Assembly: GCA_934098385.1 (NCBI GenBank)
Contig: CAKOOJ010000003.1
Span: 1-64,000, forward strand
Direction: 5' to 3'
Source of the DNA: an uncultured Bacilli bacterium
GTDB lineage: Bacteria; Bacillota_I; Bacilli_A; RF39; UBA660
DNA: 64,000 nucleotides
The position numbers and the translations under genes were made by a program. Every line of letters begins with the position of its first letter. Position 1 is the first letter of the stretch. Below the pieces are notes generated by a model, which worked only from the letters and a program-made list of their open reading frames with translations, had not been told where the DNA came from and made no database searches. Positions 19,086-28,867 of the stretch are shown one piece after another.

Positions 19086-21146
19086 CTAACCATAAATGTT
19101 ATATCTATACTCGCCACTAACAAATAAATCACATTCTGCTTTACGTCTAGGAATATGTCCTGGATATGAAACTTTGTAGTTATACCACCAATTATCACAT
19201 AAAGCTTGTGTTGCACCATATTGTTTATATTTAGATGGGAAGTCTAAAATGTTTCCTACGTTGTATTGTACACTTACTAGTGCATCCATTTGATTTTGTG
19301 ATAAATCTGTTATACCATTTTTGGATAATGTTTGTTTTACACCTGCTAAATATTTGTTTTCGTAAATATCTTCAAAGATGGCATCTGCTTTGTCTTTTGG
19401 TACTATGCTTCCATAAGATAAAGTATTGCAATCAACTCCATGTTTAGAAATATACCCATCGTCAAATTCGCATACTATTCCAGCACCAAATGTTCTATAT
19501 AATCCTTTTTTCTCTGCATCAATAACTTTATATCCTTCTGCAGTTTCTCCGGCAACTTCCATATCTATTAGCCATTTAGCTCCTTCACTACTATTACATG
19601 TTCCGCCACCACTTCTTGGTTCTTCTGCTTTAACAAAATTTAGTGGATCTTGACTGGAATTTGAATCACTTCCACCAACTCTTACTTCAAAATGTAAGTG
19701 AGCTCCTCTAGAACTTCCAGTATTACCTACTTTACCAATAACTTGTCCTTGATTAACACTATCACCTTGATTAACAATAATACTATTTTCATACATATGT
19801 GCATAAATTGTGTAGTTACCATCATCATGTTCTATGATAACGTGATTTCCATAGCCACCACCACAACTTGTGTCTCCTTCAGTACATCCAGTAGTAACTG
19901 AGTAAATTCTTCCAGACATCGCTGCTATAACATTTGTTGTAGCCTTAGTACCACCTATATCAATGCCATTATGTTTTTTTCCAACTTCTCCAGTTATTGG
20001 ATGTGTTCTAGGACCATATCCACTAGTTACTGTAGTACTTTCTGGATCTCCAGTAGCCATTAATGCTCCGCCATTTTCACTAGTTTCAGTACTTCCTATA
20101 GGCCACCAATATGAGGTTGAACAACTATTTTTATTAGCATCAGGTATATTATTAAATTTTTCACCATATGCTTCAATAATACTTTTTATATTTTTAATAA
20201 TACGTTCTCTAGATTCTATAATAAGATCCTTATATTTTTCATAATCTTTATCATTTTTCTCTAATTCTTCCATACTATTGTATCCAGATTGAGTTAATAC
20301 TTCTTTAAAATATGATTTTAGATGTTTTTTTCTATCAAAGTAGTTGCTTGTTTTTAAATATTCCCAAAAATATTCTACATCCACTTTTTCAGTACTATCT
20401 GTTTGTAATACATTTTCACTATAATTTTTTTCTTTTGCTTTTTCTTCACATTTTTTTTCATTTTCTGTTTTTAGAAATGGTAAACCTATAACATCCCAGA
20501 ATGTACCTTTTAAACTATCTACTTTAGAAGCACATTTTTCACTACCAAGTATACCTACTTTTATAACGTCTAAACCGTTATCACAATATGAATTACCATT
20601 TTCATCTTTTTTTACCGCATCATTTGAAATACCATAACATTTTGAATCATAACCTACAAATGAATTAACTAATTCTTTTAAAGAATCAGTTTCTTTATCA
20701 AAATAATCTTTTGCATTCTGTACTTCATCTGTATTTATTTTTCCGATGTATTTATCTTTTGTTTCTTCATTTTCGTCTATGTTGTATGGGTTATAATCTT
20801 CATTTATTTCAGGATCTTTAAAACTATCTGCATTTAATCCATAAAATGTTGTAACAATTATATAATTGTCATTTATAAAACCTACTTTTTTTTCAACATC
20901 TGCTAATAATTCATATAATCTTTTATAATATTTTTCTTTTGTTAATAAAACTTTATCAACACATTCTTCGTCACCTTCATGACATACTGTTGTCCAAAAG
21001 TTTCTATTTTTTTCTAATATTTCTTTCCATTTTTCATCATTATATTCACTATATTTGAAACTAGCAGCATGTACGTTAATAGTAAAAAAAGTTATGAAAA
21101 GAAAAACTAATAAAAGTCCATATTTTATATAATTATTCTTTTTCAT
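19086..21146 (-). CDS. Secreted wall hydrolase: M23 endopeptidase plus GH24-like lysozyme domain
   Basis: The protein has 686 aa with a signal peptide (1-27). A helical, Lys/Glu-rich region fills residues 30-340. The M23 domain (about 370-515) shows GYGPRTHP, the Zn-binding HNGIDIGG, and GAHLHFEVRVGG, all ligands in place. The C-terminal domain (about 525-686) resembles phage-type lysozyme: LSQNQMDALVSVQYNVGN and RRKAECDLF match GH24, and the Glu in IDMEVAGE is a candidate catalytic acid. It would cut both peptide and glycan bonds of the wall around the channel. It is upstream of the VirB8-like pair and downstream of VirB4. Confidence 0.85.
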   Translation of the reverse strand: MKKNNYIKYGLLLVFLFITFFTINVHAASFKYSEYNDEKWKEILEKNRNFWTTVCHEGDEECVDKVLLTKEKYYKRLYELLADVEKKVGFINDNYIIVTTFYGLNADSFKDPEINEDYNPYNIDENEETKDKYIGKINTDEVQNAKDYFDKETDSLKELVNSFVGYDSKCYGISNDAVKKDENGNSYCDNGLDVIKVGILGSEKCASKVDSLKGTFWDVIGLPFLKTENEKKCEEKAKEKNYSENVLQTDSTEKVDVEYFWEYLKTSNYFDRKKHLKSYFKEVLTQSGYNSMEELEKNDKDYEKYKDLIIESRERIIKNIKSIIEAYGEKFNNIPDANKNSCSTSYWWPIGSTETSENGGALMATGDPESTTVTSGYGPRTHPITGEVGKKHNGIDIGGTKATTNVIAAMSGRIYSVTTGCTEGDTSCGGGYGNHVIIEHDDGNYTIYAHMYENSIIVNQGDSVNQGQVIGKVGNTGSSRGAHLHFEVRVGGSDSNSSQDPLNFVKAEEPRSGGGTCNSSEGAKWLIDMEVAGETAEGYKVIDAEKKGLYRTFGAGIVCEFDDGYISKHGVDCNTLSYGSIVPKDKADAIFEDIYENKYLAGVKQTLSKNGITDLSQNQMDALVSVQYNVGNILDFPSKYKQYGATQALCDNWWYNYKVSYPGHIPRRKAECDLFVSGEYRYNIYG

Positions 21147-21165
21147 AACTATTCACCACCTTATT

Positions 21166-22968
21166 TTATAAACCGCCACCGGCACCAAATGAATCTAATT
21201 CTTCTTGCGTTACTACTACATTTATTCTCATACGTCTAGATCCACATACAAATAATGCCTCTCCTTGACTATATCCTTTAATACTTTCTTTTTCGTTATC
21301 ATTTAAATCAATTAATTTACTTAAATCTTCAACTGCTTGTTTCTTAAGTCCCATAACTAAGTAGTATGATGCATTATCAAATATTGCTTTACCATGAACT
21401 AAGACGTTTTCTGCAGCAAAGTCTGTTGGTTGTTGAGTAATGATAATTGTACCTGTATTATATTTTCTACTACGTCTTTGCATTTGTGCTAGGAACTCTG
21501 CACCTAATTCGTTTCTACCACCTAATAATACGTGTGCTTCATCAACCATTAATACAGTGTTAACACTAGGGTCTAAACACAATCCCCATGCGTATTTTAA
21601 GATATTAAAGAATAATGCATTTCTTATACTTTCATCACTATTCATTAATTCTTTTATATTAAATACCATAAAATCACTATCTTGACTAATAGTAGTATGA
21701 CCATTAAAGTAATAACGTAATTCTTTTACAAAAGGACGTATTTTTAATTCCAATCTTTCCATTACATCTTTTTCACGAGTTGCTTCTGGCATAGATAATA
21801 GTCTTCCTTTAATAGTGCTATAAACGTCATCAAATGTAGGATAATCTTTAGAAGTAAAATTACTGAAGTCTGTATTAAAATCTATATTAAATCTTTTATA
21901 TGTATCTTGTACTACTTCACTAAACATAGCAAGTACATCTTCTTCTACACTAGGACTATAGTACTTTAAAAATGCTTTTAAAGATTGTAAGGTACGAGTT
22001 AACACAGTATATCCTAATCCTTCTTTTAATTCATCTTCATCTGCATCAGCGATTACTTCAAGTGGATTTATTATACCGAATTTACCACCTTTACCTAAGT
22101 CAATGAAATCTCCACCAAAAGTTTTAGTCATTTCTTCTAATTCGCCTTCTGGGTCGATACAAATAAGTTGACAACCATTTCTAATATGTGTTCTAAGCAT
22201 TAATTTAGCCGCTGTGGATTTACCACTACCACTTGTACCTAATATAATTAAGTTTGCATTATTTCTATTAAATTCTTTTTTAGTTTGATATAAAAATTGA
22301 TTAAATAATACAACACCACCAGAGAAGTCAACTCCTAAAAGTGTTGGTGCAGTAAACTCACCGCCTGGATCTTTAATACTATCAAAAACAAATGGATACA
22401 TTGCTGCAATTGTTGGACTTGGAATTGGAATACCAACTCTTTCTTCAACATCTTGTTTAGGGAAGATAGGTATCATAGATTTAAGAACTTTTTCTTGTTC
22501 AAACATCATTGGTATACCTCTCATACCTAATGCGTCTAAATAATTTCTAGTTTGCATTTTTTTCATTTCTAATTCTTCTTTAGAATCAGCACTAATCATA
22601 ACATGCATTTGGAAATCAAATATTTTAGATTGAGTTGCAGCAAGCATAGAAACAAAACTTTCTAATGATTCATAATCTTGTCTAATAGATTCTTGCATTG
22701 TTCTATCATTTTCATGTTGATATCTATCTTTTAAATCTGCAATTTCTTTATTAATCATTTTACTCATTGTACTAAATTCAATAGGAATATGTTTTACTAC
22801 TACTTTAACACCAGGTAGATTAGTAACATTACTTAAGAAGCCAGGACCAATTAATTTAGGAAAATTAATTATAGTTAGTATTGTACAAAATTTATCACTA
22901 ATTACAAAATCATTTAATTTAAAATCTATTCCCTTAGGGGCTATCTCACTTTTAAATGTATTAGACAT
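21166..22968 (-). CDS. virB4: VirB4-type ATPase, main (ATPase) part
   Basis: Energises assembly and transport in type IV secretion. The protein has 600 aa. The P-loop GTSGSGKSTAAK is near 248, Walker B TVLMVDEAHVLLGG near 474, followed by QRRSRKYNTGTIIITQQPTD, the typical VirB4/TraE segment. The N-terminal 200 residues match the VirB4 scaffold domain. Its ATG lies eight bases inside the end of the upstream gene that encodes the first VirB4 segment, so the two are coupled. A VirB4 of this type is the best marker of a T4SS. Confidence 0.95.
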   Translation of the reverse strand: MSNTFKSEIAPKGIDFKLNDFVISDKFCTILTIINFPKLIGPGFLSNVTNLPGVKVVVKHIPIEFSTMSKMINKEIADLKDRYQHENDRTMQESIRQDYESLESFVSMLAATQSKIFDFQMHVMISADSKEELEMKKMQTRNYLDALGMRGIPMMFEQEKVLKSMIPIFPKQDVEERVGIPIPSPTIAAMYPFVFDSIKDPGGEFTAPTLLGVDFSGGVVLFNQFLYQTKKEFNRNNANLIILGTSGSGKSTAAKLMLRTHIRNGCQLICIDPEGELEEMTKTFGGDFIDLGKGGKFGIINPLEVIADADEDELKEGLGYTVLTRTLQSLKAFLKYYSPSVEEDVLAMFSEVVQDTYKRFNIDFNTDFSNFTSKDYPTFDDVYSTIKGRLLSMPEATREKDVMERLELKIRPFVKELRYYFNGHTTISQDSDFMVFNIKELMNSDESIRNALFFNILKYAWGLCLDPSVNTVLMVDEAHVLLGGRNELGAEFLAQMQRRSRKYNTGTIIITQQPTDFAAENVLVHGKAIFDNASYYLVMGLKKQAVEDLSKLIDLNDNEKESIKGYSQGEALFVCGSRRMRINVVVTQEELDSFGAGGGL

Positions 22969-23518
22969 TACTCATCACCGTCCCAAATTCTGTCTTCATA
23001 TTTCCATTAAAGAAACTATCTATTATAACTCTTAAATCATCGTCAGTTACTTGTCTAGAATTTAAACCACTAGTAGCTAAATTACTAATTAACGTATGTA
23101 TTCTTTTTTGTAATACTTCACTCTTTTTATCTCTAAATAGAATGTAATATTCAGTATCAACTGCATTAATTGTTGTACTTCTAAAGTTTTCTCCTTTATT
23201 AATATCTTGATTAATCAATTTTCTTATTTGCTGTGTAGGAGCATTTGCATACATTAATTGTAATTGAGCTAAATACATGTTTATATCTACTGGTCTATCA
23301 CAAACTACTAACCAAAATTCATAATCTATAACATTATAGAAATTTCTTAAATTAAATATAATATTATTTTGTTCTTGATAATCAAGTATGAATATATTTT
23401 TTGGTTCTATTCTTATTCCAGTTACTAAATAATCATTATCTAGTCTAATCATTCCATCTTTAATATTTTTTATAGGAACCCAATCCTCAGTATATTTACT
23501 AGTATTATTTTTTGCCAC
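22961..23518 (-). CDS. VirB4 N-terminal segment, separate gene
   Basis: The protein has 185 aa. DWVPIKNIKDGMIRL, KNIFILDYQEQNNII and EFWLVVCDRPVDINMYLAQL correspond to the N-terminal domain of VirB4-like proteins of Firmicutes, which is encoded separately in several clostridial elements. The gene overlaps PrgI by 14 bases at its start and VirB4 by eight at its end. The frames differ and both genes have their own starts, so this is a genuine split rather than a sequencing frameshift. Confidence 0.8.
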   Translation of the reverse strand: MAKNNTSKYTEDWVPIKNIKDGMIRLDNDYLVTGIRIEPKNIFILDYQEQNNIIFNLRNFYNVIDYEFWLVVCDRPVDINMYLAQLQLMYANAPTQQIRKLINQDINKGENFRSTTINAVDTEYYILFRDKKSEVLQKRIHTLISNLATSGLNSRQVTDDDLRVIIDSFFNGNMKTEFGTVMSNV

Positions 23519-23819
23519 GATTTATACACCAACCTCTCCAAAAATATGTTCTTCTATTTGTAAAATATAAATATATATTTTTTATAAATGTTCTTATATT
23601 ATGATGATTAGGAACAGGAAGAACTAAAAATGCTCCAATCAATGCTGGTGTAATAATAAACACCAGTTGTTTTAATGTTTCTTTTGGTATTGGGAGTATT
23701 AATAACAAGAATGTTATTGCAACTCCAGTACCAAATATTATCAAATCAACTACGTTAAAGAAACCTAAAATCAACATAGATTTCTTTGAGTTAGCCGGTA
23801 TTAAATAACTGTTTTCCAC
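23505..23819 (-). CDS. PrgI family membrane protein (VirB3-like)
   Basis: The protein has 104 aa. Two membrane helices (about 22-45 and 50-70) are followed by a short basic tail with YFTNRRTYFW, matching the PrgI family of Gram-positive conjugation systems. It links VirB4 to the membrane channel. The start is GTG at 23819 with GGAGG eight bases upstream. The order VirB6 - PrgI - VirB4 is the usual one in Firmicutes T4SS loci. Confidence 0.85.
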   Translation of the reverse strand: MENSYLIPANSKKSMLILGFFNVVDLIIFGTGVAITFLLLILPIPKETLKQLVFIITPALIGAFLVLPVPNHHNIRTFIKNIYLYFTNRRTYFWRGWCINRGKK

Positions 23820-23831
23820 TTTTTATTCCTC

Positions 23832-26156
23832 CTATTTCTTATTTGAATCTTTTTGATTTTTTTTGGCTTGTTGTGCTTCAACTGCTATTTTATTACTAAT
23901 TCCTATACCTTTTGTAGCAGTTTTAATTTCATCGTGTATTTTATATACACTAGCCATATCGATATTCTGCTGTATATTAGTTTTACCAGTAGTATCCATT
24001 AAGTCTTTTAACCTATTTTCTAAATCGTCCATAGTATGAATATCTAAATTCATTGGTCTACCATTTATATCTGTCATATCACTCTTATTTAATTTTTCGA
24101 ATAACTTATCGGCAAAGTCGTTTCCAAGTTTAGGAAGATCTTCTCTAATTCTCTTCATTAATTCAGTATTAGCTCTATCAAATCCATCTTTAATATTATC
24201 TTTAAGTTCATTTTGTGCGTATGCTGCAGCGATTCTATTTTTAAATGATTTGTTAATATTTTTACCAACGTCACCTTCTGCGTCATTTACTGTTGTGACG
24301 TTACCATTTGCATCTGTTTTTTTCCATTCGGTTGCTGATATTTTGTGATAATGTTCACCATCAAAATCAAAGTCTTTGTCAGCATTATAATTCTTCATTA
24401 TTTCAGTTCTACCAGCTTTAATATTAGCAATGCTAGCATTTGAAAAAGTATTTTCTATATTGTCTATTTTAGACATGATTTCGTTGGCAGCAGTTCCTCT
24501 TTCGCTTGATGCTACAGAACCAGTCATAAAATCTCCAAAATCACTTAATCCTTCTCCTGCGCCTGCCTTAATATTTCTATAAGTTCCTACTACATTGCTC
24601 ACTCCTGGGATAACTCTGCCATTAATTTCTCCTGCGGCTCTAGTAGCACGATGTTTTTCTCTAGCAGCTTCTACTTCATCAGCTGTAGTCGAGATATTTT
24701 GACCAGATTTTAGTAGTCCACCTTTAAATCCATTTTTGGCTCCTCTTAGAGCTCCTCCAACAAATCCACCAATACCAGATGGAAGCATACCCCAGCCTTT
24801 TCCTTTTGCAACATTTCTTGAAACTCCAACAGCGGCACCACCAATTGCACCTGCAGCCATTCCAAGAGGTTTTGATGCAGTCTTACCAGCACTTTTCCAT
24901 TGATCCAAGCCACCTTTAATACTAAAGTTTCCACTACTACCAAAGAATTCTTTAATAAGTGAAGGAGCTTCTTTAGCAAATTGGAGTATACCAAGTATAA
25001 CAACTGCTTTAGCAAGTCCGACAACAACTATATTATCATCACCTGAGCCACCTAACTGGTTAATAACGTCTGGTATTAATGTTATTGCATATAATGCAAA
25101 ATTAATTATTATCATTCGTATAAATAAATCTAAATATGTATTTTTTAATTGATTAAACCATTTATCATACAAAGCTTCTTTTTGTTTAGGAATAATTCTC
25201 ATCATAACTGGAATAGGTGCAATTATTTCTAAGAAGCCTAATTTAGCAACCCTAACACCAATCATAATTGTATAACTAGCAAACATAACAATTGTTAGTA
25301 TTCCACCAACAAGAGAATATAAATAATTAAAATTTAATATTTCTTGATCTTCGTCTTTTAAAATATCTTTAAAATATGCTCTATTAAGTAGATATCCGAT
25401 TGATCCATTATATTGGGACATTTTAAATGAGTAAAAAAATCTTCCACATAATTTTCTATCTTCTTTGTCTTTTATTTTACTACTATCACATTCTGTTAGT
25501 TTTTCTTTATCACAACTTTTAATATACTCTTCGCAACTATCCATAGAATAATTAACCGGATATAAAAATGCATTAAGTAACGTAGGTGTCATTAAGTATG
25601 CACCTCTAACAGAAGGCGATGTTGTTTCATAATAATTATTACAACTAGTTTCTAATTTATTTATAGATATAGTTTCATCTTTAGTATCATCTAATTTTTC
25701 TAGTGATTTATAACTGGAAAAATCACAATCATCTTTTGCTCCATCTTCTCCCGTACCATTGCCTAAAATAATCTTACTTATAATTTGTGAATCAAGTACG
25801 TTTTTTTGAAAAATAGCCATATAATTAAATATTGTTGGTAATAGGATAACTAATACTAAAGATATAATAGTTTCTTTAACTGCTTTACTCATTTGCCCAG
25901 TACCTTTTTTATCTTCAGGATTAATTATCATTAAAATAATATTATATGCAAAAATGAATAACATTGCCATTCCAACAACTATGTACATTCTACTAGTAAA
26001 GGCCTCAAATATATCTTTACTAAACAAATTTACATTTGCTACTGCAACAAAAACTCTATATAAAATTTCTATAATGTTATAAGTTAACCAATTAAGTGCA
26101 AAAACAATTGTCATCCATGCATCATAAACAAATCCACCAAATAATACTAAATTCAT
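23832..26156 (-). CDS. VirB6/TrbL-like polytopic channel protein with long cytosolic tail
   Basis: About 774 aa. The N-terminal half has six or more membrane helices with a Cys-rich extracellular loop (about 145-235). After about residue 405 comes a soluble tail, first Gly/Ala-rich (GAIGGAAVGVSRNVAKGKG), then helical and charged. It would form the inner-membrane pore. I start it at ATG 26156, with AGGTGAT five bases upstream; a longer frame from a TTG at 26177 would overlap the upstream gene. The Gly-rich stretch after the helices is typical of VirB6-like proteins of Firmicutes. Function is inferred from topology and position. Confidence 0.78.
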   Translation of the reverse strand: MNLVLFGGFVYDAWMTIVFALNWLTYNIIEILYRVFVAVANVNLFSKDIFEAFTSRMYIVVGMAMLFIFAYNIILMIINPEDKKGTGQMSKAVKETIISLVLVILLPTIFNYMAIFQKNVLDSQIISKIILGNGTGEDGAKDDCDFSSYKSLEKLDDTKDETISINKLETSCNNYYETTSPSVRGAYLMTPTLLNAFLYPVNYSMDSCEEYIKSCDKEKLTECDSSKIKDKEDRKLCGRFFYSFKMSQYNGSIGYLLNRAYFKDILKDEDQEILNFNYLYSLVGGILTIVMFASYTIMIGVRVAKLGFLEIIAPIPVMMRIIPKQKEALYDKWFNQLKNTYLDLFIRMIIINFALYAITLIPDVINQLGGSGDDNIVVVGLAKAVVILGILQFAKEAPSLIKEFFGSSGNFSIKGGLDQWKSAGKTASKPLGMAAGAIGGAAVGVSRNVAKGKGWGMLPSGIGGFVGGALRGAKNGFKGGLLKSGQNISTTADEVEAAREKHRATRAAGEINGRVIPGVSNVVGTYRNIKAGAGEGLSDFGDFMTGSVASSERGTAANEIMSKIDNIENTFSNASIANIKAGRTEIMKNYNADKDFDFDGEHYHKISATEWKKTDANGNVTTVNDAEGDVGKNINKSFKNRIAAAYAQNELKDNIKDGFDRANTELMKRIREDLPKLGNDFADKLFEKLNKSDMTDINGRPMNLDIHTMDDLENRLKDLMDTTGKTNIQQNIDMASVYKIHDEIKTATKGIGISNKIAVEAQQAKKNQKDSNKK

Positions 26157-26164
26157 ATAATCAC

Positions 26165-26530
26165 CTATTCTACGCAAGCACTGCTATTTATATCAAGCAT
26201 CTCAAGTAATAAATCTATTAAAGCTGGTAAGAAAAAGAATACAACAGCAAGAATGATTCTTTTTAGGAAAGTATTGAATGCTCTTTTCATTCCCTTTTCT
26301 TCTTTAGCACCTGCTGCTTTAATAAAATCATAAGTTGATAGTCCTATTACAAGTAGTGGAACTATAATCTTTAAAAAATTAAATAAATTTTGTATATCAG
26401 TTAAGACAGCACCCCAACTATCATCACATAATTCTTTACTATTTTCATTTAATCCTAAAACAATAGTTTTAAAACCAAACATAACTAAATATAAGCACAT
26501 AAATGTCTTTATAATTTTATTTTTTTTCAT
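26165..26530 (-). CDS. VirB2-like two-helix membrane subunit 1
   Basis: The protein has 121 aa: a signal-like N-terminal helix (1-26), an external segment with Cys, then two membrane helices joined by a short basic loop (KEEKGMKRAFNTFLKRI), and a final Cys. This is the topology of VirB2/TrbC pilins. The same pattern (helix, Asp-Phe or Asp-Leu, basic loop, R-x-x-x-G or K-R-I, second helix) recurs in three other proteins nearby. It sits directly upstream of the VirB6-like gene. Confidence 0.6.
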   Translation of the reverse strand: MKKNKIIKTFMCLYLVMFGFKTIVLGLNENSKELCDDSWGAVLTDIQNLFNFLKIIVPLLVIGLSTYDFIKAAGAKEEKGMKRAFNTFLKRIILAVVFFFLPALIDLLLEMLDINSSACVE

Positions 26531-26581
26531 TCTTTTTCCTCAATTCATAAATTACTATTTTACATAGTAAATTATAACATA

Positions 26582-26610
26582 ATAAAAAACAACAGTAAAG
26601 TTGTTTTTTT
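26582..26610. terminator. Terminator hairpin between two VirB2-like genes
   Basis: AACAAC (26588-26593) pairs with GTTGTT (26600-26605) and is followed by T runs on both strands. On the minus strand it would end or attenuate transcripts from the second VirB2-like gene before the VirB6/VirB4 segment. Confidence 0.6.
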
Positions 26611-26611
26611 A

Positions 26612-26962
26612 TTAATTACATTGTCCAGGTGATAAAACACATTTTTCACATACGTCAAATTGAGTTTTATCATTTTCATATCCAGGAGCAGCTACTTTAA
26701 ATATAAATAATATTATATTAGGTAATAAGAATATTAATATACCAGCAACTACTCTGTAAATTAATCTCTTAGTTTGTTTCTTTATTTCATCTTCTTTTTC
26801 AGCAACAACTGCCTTACCAAAATCGAAAGCTCCAAATGCAATAATTAAAATAGGAACTGCAAATTTAAATATTACTAAAACCCATCCAACTACTCTTAAT
26901 AAATCTTTCATGCTAGTACAAAATTCACCAACATCAAAAGCACCTAAACTTAATAAACTCAT
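26612..26962 (-). CDS. VirB2-like two-helix membrane subunit 2
   Basis: The protein has 116 aa. Residues 15-40 and 65-88 are membrane helices separated by DFGKAVVAEKEDEIKKQTKRLIYRVVAG. The tail carries three Cys. There is no clear cleaved signal. The loop and second helix (R-V-V-A-G, LPNII) align by eye with the C-terminal domains of the genes at 28959 and 30190 (R-I-L-T-G, MPTIV). It is a candidate pilus or channel subunit of the T4SS-like machine. Confidence 0.6.
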   Translation of the reverse strand: MSLLSLGAFDVGEFCTSMKDLLRVVGWVLVIFKFAVPILIIAFGAFDFGKAVVAEKEDEIKKQTKRLIYRVVAGILIFLLPNIILFIFKVAAPGYENDKTQFDVCEKCVLSPGQCN

Positions 26963-27025
26963 ATTATACCTCTTCTTTCTTTATATATCTATTTTATAAT
27001 ACTTATTAGTATTATGTCAATAATT

Positions 27026-28057
27026 TTAATGAAATTTACTAAATAAACCTTTTTTTTGTAAATCTCCACCTAATTTATTATAACCTAATTTAGTAAGTAA
27101 TTTGTCTACACTTACTACTCTATCAAGTATATCTCTAAAGTTAGAAACTACACTAAAGATTTTACATTTTGTTTCTACTTCAAATTCACCAACAGCGCTA
27201 TCATCCATATTAGTTCTATTAAGTACTATTTTTTCTCCACTAATATCTTCAAATGCTTTTCCATTTCTTTTAAGTAATTTAGTTACTTTAATAGTACCAG
27301 GTTCAACTAAATAAATAACATCAGTACAAAATTCTTTATAATCATAATTATTTAAATCAACTATAACTGCATCACAATCTTGATGTTCTTTTATTTTTCT
27401 TAATACATCTTCTTTAGACATACATGAATAAATATTTGGTGTATTGAAGAAAATAAAATCTTGTTTATTCATTTCTATACCAATAGCTTTATATTTTACA
27501 TTTAATTGTTTAACCATTTGTACTACTAAAGTTGTAGAACCAGCGTGTTCTGTTAAATTAATTACTCCAATAATTTTTTTATCTCCATCATATTCACCAG
27601 GTAAAGTAAAATCTTCAAATGTAAATTCTTTATTTTGATTAACACCTAACTCTTGATCTATTTGTGCATTTATATCAAAATTACTTTTACTTATTTGTAA
27701 ATTTTTTACATCATCATATTTTTTAGGATTATTAAATAATTCCATTATTTCATTAAAATCAGTTGTAAAATTATATAATCCTAAAGTAATTAAATCACTT
27801 TTATATTCTTTATTATTTGTACTTTCATTTAAATATAGTATTACTTTACTAGGATCAACATTTTCAAAGAACTTCTTTATATTACTATAATCATTATAAT
27901 CTTTAATACTTGTAACATCTAATATCATTTTATTAAAGAAAAAATTAGTAAACATACCAACAAGTTCTTCTACACTATATACTCCATCTACAGCTTTTAT
28001 AATATCAATATTTAATGTATTTAATTCTTTTCTTTCATTACATACTATAACATTCAT
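27026..28057 (-). CDS. TadZ/CpaE-like P-loop protein
   Basis: The protein has 343 aa. The first 130 residues look like a receiver-like fold without a clear phospho-acceptor. From about 155 a MinD/ParA-like ATPase fold begins: KKIIGVINLTEHAGSTTL occupies the Walker A position but lacks the usual Lys pair, as seen in many TadZ/CpaE proteins. CDAVIVDLNNYDY matches Walker B, and IKVTKLLKRNGKAFEDI follows. Such proteins place pilus machines at cell poles. Here it precedes the T4SS genes and follows two pilin-like genes, so it may position this machine. No TadA or TadBC is in the window. Confidence 0.6.
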   Translation of the reverse strand: MNVIVCNERKELNTLNIDIIKAVDGVYSVEELVGMFTNFFFNKMILDVTSIKDYNDYSNIKKFFENVDPSKVILYLNESTNNKEYKSDLITLGLYNFTTDFNEIMELFNNPKKYDDVKNLQISKSNFDINAQIDQELGVNQNKEFTFEDFTLPGEYDGDKKIIGVINLTEHAGSTTLVVQMVKQLNVKYKAIGIEMNKQDFIFFNTPNIYSCMSKEDVLRKIKEHQDCDAVIVDLNNYDYKEFCTDVIYLVEPGTIKVTKLLKRNGKAFEDISGEKIVLNRTNMDDSAVGEFEVETKCKIFSVVSNFRDILDRVVSVDKLLTKLGYNKLGGDLQKKGLFSKFH

Positions 28058-28069
28058 ATATCTTATCTC

Positions 28070-28549
28070 CTAACTACAACTAGATTTATTACTTTCATCA
28101 TTTGCATAATATATAGATTCTGTTTCTCCTTTTATTTTAAAAGTTGTAATATTACCTATAACAGGTAGGTCAACTCTAAAAAACACTATAACTCTATAAT
28201 ATGATTTCTTAATATCAGTATCACTACCGGTATCAGTTTTAGCGATACAATAATAACCTTTTTTACCTGATGCAAGTTTGTTTCCTTTTAAATCATAAGC
28301 GTCATACTTATCACCATCTATACTTCCACAATCACCTGTTACTAGATAACCAACATCACTTAGATAATTACCTATTTTCTTTCTAGCATTACAATTGTTT
28401 CCTTCATATTTACTTATCATATCTACTATGTTATTTTTTACATTAAATGCTTTACTATAGTTTACGGAAATAGCTAAAAAAGAGGCAAAGAACACTATAA
28501 ATGTTATTACCAACCCAAATAGCCAAGTTCCTCCAATTGCCTCTCTCAT
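28070..28549 (-). CDS. Pilin-like (TadE-like) single-helix protein
   Basis: The protein has 159 aa: a short N terminus (MREAIGGTW), one membrane helix (about 10-30), then an external domain with four Cys that could form two disulphides. Topology resembles TadE/F minor pseudopilins. The preceding gene product also begins with a short polar stretch ending in Gly before its helix, so both may be processed similarly. It lies directly upstream of the TadZ-like gene (12 bases). The call is from topology and context only. Confidence 0.5.
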   Translation of the reverse strand: MREAIGGTWLFGLVITFIVFFASFLAISVNYSKAFNVKNNIVDMISKYEGNNCNARKKIGNYLSDVGYLVTGDCGSIDGDKYDAYDLKGNKLASGKKGYYCIAKTDTGSDTDIKKSYYRVIVFFRVDLPVIGNITTFKIKGETESIYYANDESNKSSCS

Positions 28550-28565
28550 ATTTTATTACCTCACT

Positions 28566-28829
28566 TTATTGTGTTTTACCAGACACATCAATATCATTAT
28601 CAACCTTACATCTGACATCTTGTGGTTTACCTTTTTCATCTAAGTATTTACAATTAGAAAAACCACTATCACCATCTATTTCACAATCATAAGCTTGAGA
28701 ACAATATGTATTTCTTTTAATATTTGCTTTCAATCCTGGTAATATTAATGTAGTGAATAAAACTGCAATTGCCCCTATTGCAACTACTGCTACTGCAGTC
28801 ATACTTAATTCTCCACTTGCTTCTTTCAT
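28566..28829 (-). CDS. Small pilin-like protein
   Basis: The protein has 87 aa: MKEASGELSM, then a hydrophobic helix rich in Ala, Val and Ile (about 11-31), then a short external domain with four Cys. The polar leader ending in Gly before Glu and the Ala-rich helix recall Flp/Tad pilins, but the classical Glu-Tyr pair is absent. It is the first gene after the promoter at 28895-28868, so it may be made in quantity, as expected for a major subunit. Confidence 0.5.
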   Translation of the reverse strand: MKEASGELSMTAVAVVAIGAIAVLFTTLILPGLKANIKRNTYCSQAYDCEIDGDSGFSNCKYLDEKGKPQDVRCKVDNDIDVSGKTQ

Positions 28830-28867
28830 ATATATATCATATCCTTTCTTATTATATCTATAATAAA

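Noticed and set aside
22961..23518. VirB4 split as a sequencing frameshift or pseudogene
   Set aside because: Both parts have their own starts, the overlap is short, and separate N-terminal VirB4 genes occur in other Firmicutes.
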